Assembly (NCBI GenBank): GCA_030849465.1
Contig: JARVLF010000002.1
Location: forward strand, 1-64,000
Direction of reading: 5' to 3'
DNA length: 64,000 bases
DNA from: Moesziomyces globuligerus
Lineage: Eukaryota; Basidiomycota; Ustilaginomycetes; Ustilaginales; Ustilaginaceae
In this document: one piece after another, positions 1 to 8,691 of the stretch
How the letters are laid out: the number at the start of each line of letters is the position of its first letter
Position numbering within the stretch: the first letter of the stretch is position 1
Position numbers and translations under genes: made by a program
The notes under the pieces: generated by a model
Databases searched by the model: none
What the model saw: only the letters and a program-made list of their open reading frames with translations
Told to the model about the DNA's origin: nothing

Positions 1-1426
1 CAAGGAATATGCTCAATGGGACCTAAAGAACCTATAAACATCATAAAAAGAGGTGGTCAAATCCCAACCCCAAGGGGCGCACCTTGTAACCCAATAAAAA
101 GAGGTGGTCAAAATCCCAACCCCAAGGGGCGCACCTTGTAACCCTAACCCTAACCCAAGTTTACTTAAGACCCCAAGACATGTTTGTACCCCACCCCCAA
201 GGGGCGCACCTTGTAACCCCCCCCCCTTACCTAACCCCTAACCCTAACCCTAGGAGCTGGCATACCTCCATGACCCCTTGACCTACCTTCCTGAAACTTT
301 GCATACAGCCTTCTTTCAGCATTATAAGCATCTTTCATTAAGGACACTGGCAAGATCCAAGCACTTTTTGAAGACCCCGTTTTGCCACCCGGCCAAATTT
401 CTTTGGCTCATATCTCCGCAACCTACTGATAAACTTGAGTGGGGTTCAGCAAGGAATATGCTCAATGGGACCTAAAGAACCTATAAACATCATAAAAAGA
501 GGTGGTCAAATCCCAACCCCAAGGGGCGCACCTTGTAACCCCATAAAAAGAGGTGGTCAAATCCCAACCCCAAGGGGCGCACCTTGTAACCCTAACCCTA
601 ACCCAAGTTTACTTAAGACCCCAAGACATGTTTGTACCCCACCCCCAAGGGGCGCACCTTGTAACCCCCCCCCCTACCTAACCCTAACCCTAACCCTTGG
701 AGCTGGCATACCTCCATGACCCCTTGACCTACCTTCCTGACACTTTGCATACAGCCTTCTTTCAGCATTATAAGCATCTTTCATTTAGACACTGGCAAGA
801 TCCAAGCACTTTTTGAAGACCCCGTTTTGCCACCCGGCCAAATTTCTTTGGCTCATATCTCCGCAACCTACTGATAAACTTGAGTGGGGTTCAGCAAGGA
901 ATATGCTCAATGGGACCTAAAGAACCTATAAACATCATAAAAAGAGGTGGTCAAATCCCAACCCCATGGGGCGCACCTTGTAACCCCATAAAAAGAGGTG
1001 GTCAAATCCCAACCCCAAGGGGCGCACCTTGTAACCCTAACCCTAACCCAAGTTTACTTAAGACCCCAAGACATGTTTGTACCCCACCCCCAAGGGGCGC
1101 ACCTTGTAACCCCCCCCCCCTACCTAACCCTAACCCTAACCCTAGGAGCTGGCATACCTCCATGACCCCTTGACCTACCTTCCTGAAACTTTGCATACAG
1201 CCTTCTTTCAGCATTATAAGCATCTTTCATTAAGACACTGGCAAGATCCAAGCACTTTTTGAAGACCCCGTTTTGCCACCCGGCCAAATTTCTTTGGCTC
1301 ATATCTCCGCAACCTACTGATAAACTTGAGTGGGGTTCAGCAAGGAATATGCTCAATGGGACCTAACGAACCTATAAACATCATAAAAAGAGGTGGTCAA
1401 ATCCCAACCCCAAGGGGCGCACCTTG
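1..1426. repeat. 446-bp tandem repeat, 3.2 copies
   Basis: Unit starts at 1, 450, 895 and 1341, each beginning CAAGGAATATGCTCAATGGG. Each unit holds one to three copies of a motif ending AAGGGGCGCACCTTGTAAC and two short CCCTAA tracts, then a 190-bp stretch without telomere-like sequence. A diverged piece of the same repeat is present at 15229-15345. ORFs through it are artefacts of the CCCTAA repeats (Pro-Asn or Leu-Thr runs). Confidence 0.9.
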
Positions 1427-1501
1427 TAACCCTAACCCTAACCCTAACCCTAACCCTAACCCTAACCCTAACCCTAACCCTAACCCTAACCCTAACCCTA
1501 A
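1427..1501. repeat. Interstitial telomere tract (CCCTAA)12
   Basis: About twelve uninterrupted CCCTAA repeats, the longest in the window. On its right it abuts GCAGATGG, a point inside the zinc-finger coding sequence, which it truncates. Confidence 0.95.
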
Positions 1502-2388
1502 GCAGATGGTGCTTCTGCCTCCTCCTCAGCGGTGTCAAGAGCAGGCAGCAGTACCACAATACCGTCTGCTGGCATGTCTTGAACATCTTGCAGCTCTAGT
1601 GTATGCTGGGGACATGCTTGTGTTGGTGCTGCAGGTCCTTCTTGGGGAAGGTACGGTAGCGTCTCTCCGTCTTCCTCTCCGCCTGACTCCTGCTCAGAGT
1701 CCGCGTTGACGTCAGGTCCATGGGGAGATAGGGTGGGCACTAGACCAGGAGACGCGTCAATTTCCAGGGAAATGTCCATCTCCAGTCCGTCTCCGTCTCC
1801 ATCTTGCCCAGACTCTGGCTCTGGATCCACGTCTGGCTCCCGCTCAGAATCAGAGACGTGTGTCTCCGCTGGAAAATCCAAGATTGGGCTCGGAGGCAGG
1901 CTGGGCACCAGACCAGGAGATGCGTCAATTTCCTGGAAATTCTCCTCCTCCACATCTGCCTCCGTGCCTGTTGCCTCTGGGGCCAGTGGTGAGCTGGGAG
2001 ACGGTGATGCTGTGTGCATGGGTGCTGGGCTTGCACTTGGAGGCAGCAGCAGGGCCAGAGCCTGCGCCAGCGCTGACACAGCTGCCACAATGACGGCTGC
2101 TGCCTGCTCTGCCGGTGCTGATTCTGACTGTGCTGGAGCAAAATCTTCTGCTGCTGCAGCTGCTGCTGCTGTGGGCTGGGACCGTACACCCTGGCACTTG
2201 CGGATGCCCTGGTGCTTGTGCAGTGCCGCAGCATTCACCACTACCTGGCCGCACTGGCATGCCACCAGCCCAACAGCAGCAGCAGCCTCCTGACTGACGT
2301 GTGCACCGCTGTGCGCCTTGCGCAAATGATTGGTGATGTTTGTTGCCGCATAGGAGAGACCGCAAACAGGGCAGGTTGTCCGTGACAT
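1502..2388 (-). pseudogene. Zinc-finger protein, copy 1, truncated after about 295 codons
   Basis: The ORF starts at the ATG at 2388 and is open to the telomere tract at 1501, where homology to the longer copies stops. It keeps the two N-terminal zinc fingers (C6-C9-H21-H26 and C44-C46-H59-C65) and the Ser/Pro/Asp/Glu-rich linker, but lacks the conserved middle domain and the zinc ribbon. A few amino-acid changes separate it from the 6468 copy, and it shares the Val-for-Ala and Met-for-Val changes near residues 100-130 with the copy at 16475. Truncated, so unlikely to work as a full protein; a short finger-only product is possible. Confidence 0.75.
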
Positions 2389-2455
2389 ATTGGCTGGCAG
2401 AGGGGAGTGGGTGATGTGATGGGCATTGACGGGTGCACATCTCTGCTACTTGCCC

Positions 2456-2662
2456 TTGACGGTCTCCCTTTTGTAGCTGACCATTTCACCAACTGTAGTG
2501 GACCGTCTCTCTGACTGTAGTGGACCGTCTCCATTTTTGAAGCAGACCGTCTTTATTTCTGAAGTGGACCGTCTTGATTTTTGAAGCAGACTGTCTTGAT
2601 TTTTGAAGCGGACTGTCTTCCTGTGAAATTCAACGCGTCAGATTTTTGAATTGGACCGTCTT
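2456..2662 (-). repeat. 22-bp phased GACYGTCT array upstream of zinc-finger copy 1
   Basis: GACCGTCT or GACTGTCT starts at 2501, 2523, 2545, 2567, 2589 and 2611, exactly 22 bp apart, with a further copy at 2653. Between them lie T-rich spacers ending TTTGAAGC. The array begins about 70 bp upstream of the ATG at 2388, where a promoter or operator would be. The remaining part to 2739 is non-coding and ends GGATCTGGAA next to the telomere tract. Confidence 0.85.
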
Positions 2663-2739
2663 CCATGAGGGCAGACCAGGGACCGCTGGATGCGGAGCGC
2701 GTCCAAAAGTTGGAAACCCACCGTCAAAAGGATCTGGAA

Positions 2740-2790
2740 CCCTAACCCTAACCCTAACCCTAACCCTAACCCTAACCCTAACCCTAACCC
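2740..2790. repeat. Interstitial telomere tract, 8.5 repeats
   Basis: (CCCTAA)8.5 between GGATCTGGAA (element start) and AAGGCGAGTTTAAAAACC (element end). The same two junctions recur at the other tracts. Confidence 0.95.
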
Positions 2791-3232
2791 AAGGCGAGTT
2801 TAAAAACCGCCTGGTAACCCCCTTTGCTAGGCGAGTTTAAAAACGCACCTGGACAGGCTCTTTGCTTGGCAAGTTTAAAACCCACCTGGACAGGCACTAA
2901 CCTACCTGGACATGGCCAGCAGACCTTAGTCCAATTGACCAAACAGCCATTGTGCTGCCAGGCAGGTTTAAAAACCCACCTGGACAGGCTCTTTGCTTGG
3001 CAAGTTTAAAAACCCGCCTGGACAGGCTCTTTGCTCGGCGAGTTTAAAAACCCACCTGGACAGGCGCTAACCTACCTGGACATGGCCAGCAGACCTTAGT
3101 CCAATTGACCAAACAGCCATTGTGCTGCCAGGCAGGTTTAAAACCCGCCTGGACAGGCTCTTTGCTAGGCGAGTTTAAAAACCGCCTGGTAACCCTCTTT
3201 GCTCGGCGAGTTTAAAAACGCACCTGGGTTTG
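2791..3232. repeat. Palindrome array with GTTTAAAAAC core
   Basis: Nine TTTAAA-centred imperfect palindromes (near 2798, 2834, 2873, 2969, 3004, 3041, 3137, 3173, 3210), for example GGCGAGTTTAAAAACCGCC, many spaced about 37 bp. A longer block containing ATGGCCAGCAGACC is duplicated inside the array. It follows the 3' end of the oxygenase gene and joins the telomere tract. Confidence 0.85.
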
Positions 3233-3287
3233 ACGATTGGACCACGGTCTGCTGGCCAACCTGGTTCACCAAACTGGTTTGCTGCTG

Positions 3288-3727
3288 TTACTGGCTTGCT
3301 AGTAGTGTGTCTAGTCTGTCACCAGCAATGATACTCAGTGGCTTCTCGTTGAAGATGCTCTGCCGGAAGAATCCACTGAATGCCCACCGTGCATCCCCAT
3401 TGCCACCAGCTTGGAGGGAGCGGTGGAAGTATGTGTGTGAGTTGAGCACAAGAATGGTGTGCGGCTCCACCCTGATGCTGACTCCAAACTGGGGAAGCGC
3501 AAGCAATGCCGGCTCTCCAAAGTTGAAGAGAAGCGACGGTATGCAGTCAAGATCATCACGGTGAACCCCACCGTCAGAGGGGAAGCCTGTGAAGAAGGCA
3601 ACTGTGGTCCACCACGGATGCAGAAGCTCCGTGCTCTTTCCAAAATAGCTCTCTAGCCACCTGCGGTGCGGCGCTCGAGCAGCAAGGCTACTTGCAAAGT
3701 CTGTGTTGATCTTGTCTTTGAGTGTCC
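3288..3727 (-). pseudogene. TET/JBP-like oxygenase, C-terminal fragment (unit alpha)
   Basis: Encodes the last 146 or so residues of the oxygenase that is intact at 7381-8361, including the His-Arg-Asp motif and distal His. At about 3727 it is joined directly to the 3' part of the zinc-finger gene; compared with the unit at 6820-11110, 940 bp are missing (7821-8760 there). The deletion removes the oxygenase start, its upstream 89-bp repeats and the zinc-finger stop codon, with CC at the joint. Confidence 0.8.
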
Positions 3728-6468
3728 AACGCCGCCAACCGGAATGACCTGGCAGGACCACGCTCTGCGCAGAAGCGTGAGGTGGGCAATGTGAGTGTTG
3801 AACGCACCTGCCACACCGTGCAGCAGCAAGACCTCCTCCTCCGTGCTGAGCTCTGCATCACGCACAGCCAGCTTGTTGATGCAGGCATGGACGGCAACCC
3901 TGCTCCGTGCACCAATGTGATGCTCCACTGCCAGAGTGTTGTCCCGCAGCCAGTCTGTTGCTGCCTCCTGGATCTCAATGGGACCTGGCCCACCGTGTTG
4001 ATCTTCCAATGCAAAGGAGAGGCACTCCAGCATGGACTCGCGCATGCTGGCAAACTCATGCGTGCGGACAAGACCACTGAGGTCCCTCCGCTGGCTGAGC
4101 TTGCAGACAGCTTGGTCTGCAGGTATGCTTGCAAACAGCAGCCGTGCTGGATCCACAATGAGCGTGCTGAGGTCAACGCCCAGCTGCCGGTTGAATGCCA
4201 GCGTGGCAATGTGCATGCGGAATTTCTGCGCGCCAAGGGTGGCTCGGCACTCAGTGCAGCGGATGCGGAACTGATGGGCACCTCCACAGAGGATGTACGT
4301 GCCCACGCGCCGGCAACCCTGGCACCGCAGGTGGATTTGAATGTGCCCAAACAAATTCTTGGTCCGCTTGGGCGTGCTGAACCGCTCCAGCTCTTGCGCC
4401 AGATCCACCGCAGCTTGGTTGGACACCCACCATGCGGTGGGACTGTCCAGCGCTGTGGGCCGTCTGCCCGGATGCCAACCCATTGCATTGTACAGGTCCA
4501 CCACGGCTTGCCGCTGCAGCCGTGTGGACTGCTTGCTGCTGTTGCCCCGGAAGAGCTGCTTCTGCTCTGCAACAGCAAGCAGCACGTCAGGTCCCTGAAC
4601 ATGTCTTCTTTCTTGATGGTGTGCGTCAGCAGCTGCTGCACCCCTGCTTGTGCGGTGAACAGGTAGCGTGGATCAAGGAAGCGGCTTGCCTTTGCCACTT
4701 GCTGCGCCTGCTGCATGGTGGCCGCTTGCACGGTGAGCTCCAGCCGGATGCCGCTGCCCACCTCTGGTGCTGTGCCAGAGACGCGCTCTTTCCACCTCTG
4801 CAGTGTGGCAATGCGGTCTTTCACCGTCTTCATGATCATCGGCTGACCTCCCTGCCCGGCACCTGCTGCTCCGGCTTTGAGCAGGTGCGTGAGTTTGGAA
4901 TATGCCTTGAAATGGGAAATTCCATCTGCACGGTGAGCCCATCGCAGCTCCACACTGCCAAAACCACGGCCAACGCGCAGAGCGCTGGGATACTGCTTGT
5001 AGCCGCCCTTCTTTGTTTTGGGTGCAAGCAGCGTGACGTGGCCTGTGTCCACCGTGCAGCCAATGTCAAACACATTGAACGCCTGCATTGGATGCTCTGC
5101 TAGCGCAGCTGGATCCAGGAAGCGGTGGATGGCCACCTTGAAGCCGTATGCACCCATGCGTACACTCTGGCAGCCTATGTCCTGCAGCGCCTCCACCAGG
5201 ATGCTGATCTCCACCCGCAGCTCTCCAAAGGTGAGCGTCTTGGCGTGTTCAGAGGGGACAAGGATGGCGTGTTGTGGCGGTCCCTGCAGCCGTGCTACAA
5301 GGGGGAGCTTGAACTGCGGTTCAAAGCGGAAGACCACCTTGAGCTCGGCAAAATAGACCCAATTGTCAAAGACGTGCATGTCCTTGAAATCAGGTGCATG
5401 GCTGATCAAGGACGCGTAGCAGCCAGCTGGAAAAATCTGCAGCATGCTGGCAGGAGAAATTGTCACCGCAAAGGAGTCCACATCCGTGTGGACAGGCACG
5501 TCCCAGTTGGAAATTGGTGCCATGGCTGGGATAGGCGGGAGTTCTGGAAGCTGCTCCCCTGTGTCCAGCACCAGCTGGGGTGCAGATGGTGCTTCTGCCT
5601 CCTCCTCAGCGGTGTCAAGAGCAGGCAGCAGTACCACAATACCGTCTGCTGGCATGTCTTGAACATCTTGCAGCTCTAGTGTATGCTGGGGACATGCTTG
5701 TGTTGGTGCTGCAGGTCCTTCTTGGGGAAGGTACGGTAGCGTCTCTCCGTCTTCCTCTCCGCCTGACTCCTGCTCAGAGTCCGCGTTGACGTCAGGTCCA
5801 TGGGGAGATAGGGTGGGCACTAGACCAGGAGACGCGTCAATTTCCAGGGAAATGTCCATCTCCAGTCCGTCTCCGTCTCCATCTTGCCCAGACTCTGGCT
5901 CTGGATCCACGTCTGGCTCCCGCTCAGAATCAGAGACGTGTGTCTCCGCTGGAAAATCCAAGATTGGGCTCGGAGGCAGGCTGGGCACCAGACCAGGAGA
6001 TGCGTCAATTTCCTGGAAATTCTCCTCCTCCACATCTGCCTCTGTGCCTGTTGCCTCTGGGGCCAGTGGTGAGCTGGGAGACGGTGATGCTGTGTGCACG
6101 GGTGCTGGGCTTGCACTTGGAGGCGGCAGCGGGGCCAGAGCCTGCGCCAGCGCTGACGCAGCTGCCACAATGGCGGCTGCTGCCTGCTCTGCCGGTGCTG
6201 ATTCTGACTGTGCTGGAGCAAAATCTTCTGCTGCTGCAGCGGCTGCTGCTGTGGGCTGGGACCGTACACCCTGGCACTTACGGATGCCCTGGTGCTTGCG
6301 CAGTGCCGCAGCATTCACCACTACCTGGCCGCACTGGCATGCAACCAGCCCAACAGCAGCAGCAGCCTCCTGACTGACGTGTGCACCGCTGTGCGCCTTG
6401 CGCAAATGATTGGTGATGTTTGTTGCCGCATAGGAGAGACCGCAAACAGGGCAGGTTGTCCGTGACAT
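3728..6468 (-). pseudogene. Zinc-finger protein, copy 2, frameshifted and lacking its end
   Basis: The ATG at 6468 opens a 926-codon ORF, but after about residue 625 (near 4590) the correct frame continues in a different register: this copy reads GGTCCCTGAAC where the copy at 8692-10759 has one base more. Domains before the shift: two zinc fingers (residues 6-65), an acidic low-complexity linker (about 90-310) and a conserved globular region (about 330-625) that I do not recognise. After the shift there is a zinc ribbon with two CxxC pairs (CQGC and CTEC). The 3' end is lost by the deletion at 3727. Identical lesions occur in the copy at 12100-14843. Confidence 0.75.
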
Positions 6469-6535
6469 ATTGGCTGGCAGAGGGGAGTGGGTGATGTGAT
6501 GGGCATTGACGGGTGCACATCTCTGCTACTTGCCC

Positions 6536-6742
6536 TTGACGGTCTCCCTTTTGTAGCTGACCATTTCACCAACTGTAGTGGACCGTCTCTCTGACTGTAG
6601 TGGACCGTCTCCATTTTTGAAGCAGACCGTCTTTATTTCTGAAGTGGACCGTCTTGATTTTTGAAGCAGACCGTCTTGATTTTTGAAGCGGACTGTCTTC
6701 CTGTGAAATTCAACGCGTCAGATTTTTGAATTGGACCGTCTT
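6536..6742 (-). repeat. 22-bp phased GACYGTCT array upstream of zinc-finger copy 2
   Basis: Same array as at 2456-2662, displaced by exactly 4080 bp, with repeats from 6581 to 6691 at 22-bp steps and one at 6733. It lies just upstream of the ATG at 6468. Confidence 0.85.
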
Positions 6743-6819
6743 CCATGAGGGCAGACCAGGGACCGCTGGATGCGGAGCGCGTCCAAAAGTTGGAAACCCA
6801 CCGTCAAAAGGATCTGGAA

Positions 6820-6882
6820 CCCTAACCCTAACCCTAACCCTAACCCTAACCCTAACCCTAACCCTAACCCTAACCCTAACCC
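6820..6882. repeat. Interstitial telomere tract, 10.5 repeats
   Basis: (CCCTAA)10.5 with the same flanking junctions as at 2740-2790 but two repeats longer. Confidence 0.95.
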
Positions 6883-7325
6883 AAGGCGAGTTTAAAAACC
6901 GCCTGGTAACCCCCTTTGCTAGGCGAGTTTAAAAACGCACCTGGACAGGCTCTTTGCTTGGCAAGTTTAAAACCCACCTGGACAGGCACTAACCTACCTG
7001 GACATGGCCAGCAGACCTTAGTCCAATTGACCAAACAGCCATTGTGCTGCCAGGCAGGTTTAAAAACCCACCTGGACAGGCTCTTTGCTTGGCAAGTTTA
7101 AAAACCCGCCTGGACAGGCTCTTTGCTCGGCGAGTTTAAAAACCCACCTGGACAGGCGCTAACCTACCTGGACATGGCCAGCAGACCTTAGTCCAATTGA
7201 CCAAACAGCCATTGTGCTGCCAGGCAGGTTTAAAAACCCGCCTGGACAGGCTCTTTGCTAGGCGAGTTTAAAAACCGCCTGGTAACCCTCTTTGCTCGGC
7301 GAGTTTAAAAACGCACCTGGGTTTG
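6883..7325. repeat. Palindrome array with GTTTAAAAAC core
   Basis: Nearly identical to 2791-3232. It lies between the telomere tract and the 3' end of the intact oxygenase gene. Confidence 0.85.
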
Positions 7326-7380
7326 ACGATTGGACCACGGTCTGCTGGCCAACCTGGTTCACCAAACTGGTTTGCTGCTG

Positions 7381-8361
7381 TTACTGGCTTGCTAGTAGTG
7401 TGTCTAGTCTGTCACCAGCAATGATACTCAGTGGCTTCTTGTTGAAGATGCTCTGCCGGAAGAATCCACTGAATGCCCACCGTGCATCCCCATTGCCACC
7501 AGCTTGGAGGGAGCGGTGGAAGTATGTGTGTGAGTTGAGCACAAGAATGGTGTGCGGCTCCACCCTGATGCTGACTCCAAACTGGGGAAGCGCAAGCAAT
7601 GCCGGCTCTCCAAAGTTGAAGAGAAGCGACGGTATGCAGTCAAGATCATCACGGTGAACCCCACCGTCAGAGGGGAAGCCTGTGAAGAAGGCAACTGTGG
7701 TCCACCATGTATGCAGAAGCTCCGTGCTCTTTCCAAAATAGCTCTCTAGCCACCTGCGGTGCGGCGCTCGAGCAGCAAGGCTACTTGCAAAGTCCGTGTT
7801 GATCTTGTCTTTGAGTGTCCTCAGCACCAGCTCGGCATGCTGCCTTGTCCACCACAGCAATGCAAAGGCTTCATCACGGTACTTGGGGTTGGTGGTCTCA
7901 GATGTGAAGCCCAGGCTGACTTCCCCCCGGCTGTGCCAGATCCCCAGATGATGCTCGACCAGGTTCCGCTTGTTTTTGTGTATGGCACTCCGTGTTGCCT
8001 TTCCTGTCTGCGTGGTCTTCTTGGCCAAATAAGTATCAAGGAGGATCCTGCCCGCCTTGGAGCTAGCTTTTGCCTTCCGATGCACTTCCCAGGATGTTGG
8101 AGCTAGCCGTTGTACTATCACCTTGTGGTTGCTGCCGTCCATGAGTGTGAGATTGGGAACAGCACATCCGGGCTGCGGCTCTCCGATGACTTGAAGCTGG
8201 GTACCCTCGGTCCAGTGCTCCTTCTGCCAGCCAGGTATGGGATCCACGGTGATTGCAAGTTCCTCCTGCTTGCTTTGCTGGTATAGTTGCCGTTGAGCTG
8301 CTTCACGGACCTTCCTTGCCGTCTTCTTGCGGGCAATTGCTTCAGGTGTTTTTGCTGGCAT
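7381..8361 (-). CDS. 2OG-Fe(II) oxygenase, TET/JBP-like
   Basis: Intact 326-codon ORF from the ATG at 8361; codons upstream belong to the 89-bp repeat. The C-terminal half has the features of a double-stranded beta-helix dioxygenase: His236-Arg-Asp238 as the iron HxD, distal His near 282 in SHTYFHRS after a strand like the usual PGxxxxxxS element, and Arg294 or Arg301 placed to bind 2-oxoglutarate. The order HRD, then a hydrophobic strand, then S...H, then R...F..FR matches, from memory, the TET/JBP-type proteins expanded with transposons in basidiomycetes. The first 35 residues are basic (RKKTARKVRE). Expected chemistry would be oxidation of 5-methylcytosine or thymine, but this is inference; a different nucleic-acid or protein oxygenase is possible. 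It is the only full copy; 3' fragments lie at 3288 and 11660. Confidence 0.65.
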   Translation of the reverse strand: MPAKTPEAIARKKTARKVREAAQRQLYQQSKQEELAITVDPIPGWQKEHWTEGTQLQVIGEPQPGCAVPNLTLMDGSNHKVIVQRLAPTSWEVHRKAKASSKAGRILLDTYLAKKTTQTGKATRSAIHKNKRNLVEHHLGIWHSRGEVSLGFTSETTNPKYRDEAFALLWWTRQHAELVLRTLKDKINTDFASSLAARAPHRRWLESYFGKSTELLHTWWTTVAFFTGFPSDGGVHRDDLDCIPSLLFNFGEPALLALPQFGVSIRVEPHTILVLNSHTYFHRSLQAGGNGDARWAFSGFFRQSIFNKKPLSIIAGDRLDTLLASQ

Positions 8362-8392
8362 GTTGACGGATGGAGATGAGACGGGGGTCCCG

Positions 8393-8622
8393 TCTCCAAA
8401 CTCAACTTTCCTGAGCCAAAGTGAAAATTTTGACGCGGTACCCCCTCCACCTGGAAAGAGCGTGCCCATCTGGGGGTACCGCCTCCAAACTCAACTTTCC
8501 CAAGCCAAAGTGAAAATTTTGACGCGGTACCCCCTCCACCTGGAAAGAGCGTGCCCATTGGGGGTACCGCCTCAAAATTCCAACTTCCCCTGCCAAAATG
8601 AAAATTTGGACACGGTACCCCC
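8393..8622. repeat. 89-bp tandem repeat between the two element genes
   Basis: Copies start at 8393, 8482 and 8571 (the last diverged), each with the KpnI-type palindrome GGTACC and GGAAAGAGCGTGCCCAT. Located between the stop of the zinc-finger gene (8692) and the start of the oxygenase (8361), so it may hold the oxygenase promoter or the zinc-finger terminator. Confidence 0.85.
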
Positions 8623-8691
8623 AGCTCTCATCCAGCTCACCCGGACCACTGTTCAGCTTGCACAAACACACGTGAACAAAATGATATTCTC

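Noticed and set aside
435..1709. ORFs with Pro-Asn, Leu-Thr or Val-Arg runs
   Set aside because: They are translations of CCCTAA repeats and of the 446-bp repeat in several frames; no coding signature.
1706..2293. 195-codon plus-strand ORF (also at 5786, 10077, 14155)
   Set aside because: Antisense shadow of the zinc-finger gene: Ser/Ala-rich only because it mirrors the acidic and poly-Ala linker.
3722..4666. 314-codon plus-strand ORF (also 458 codons at 8704 and 314 at 12094)
   Set aside because: Opposite strand of the zinc-ribbon half of the zinc-finger gene, which has the CxxC motifs and shared frame across copies; the plus frame has no domain.
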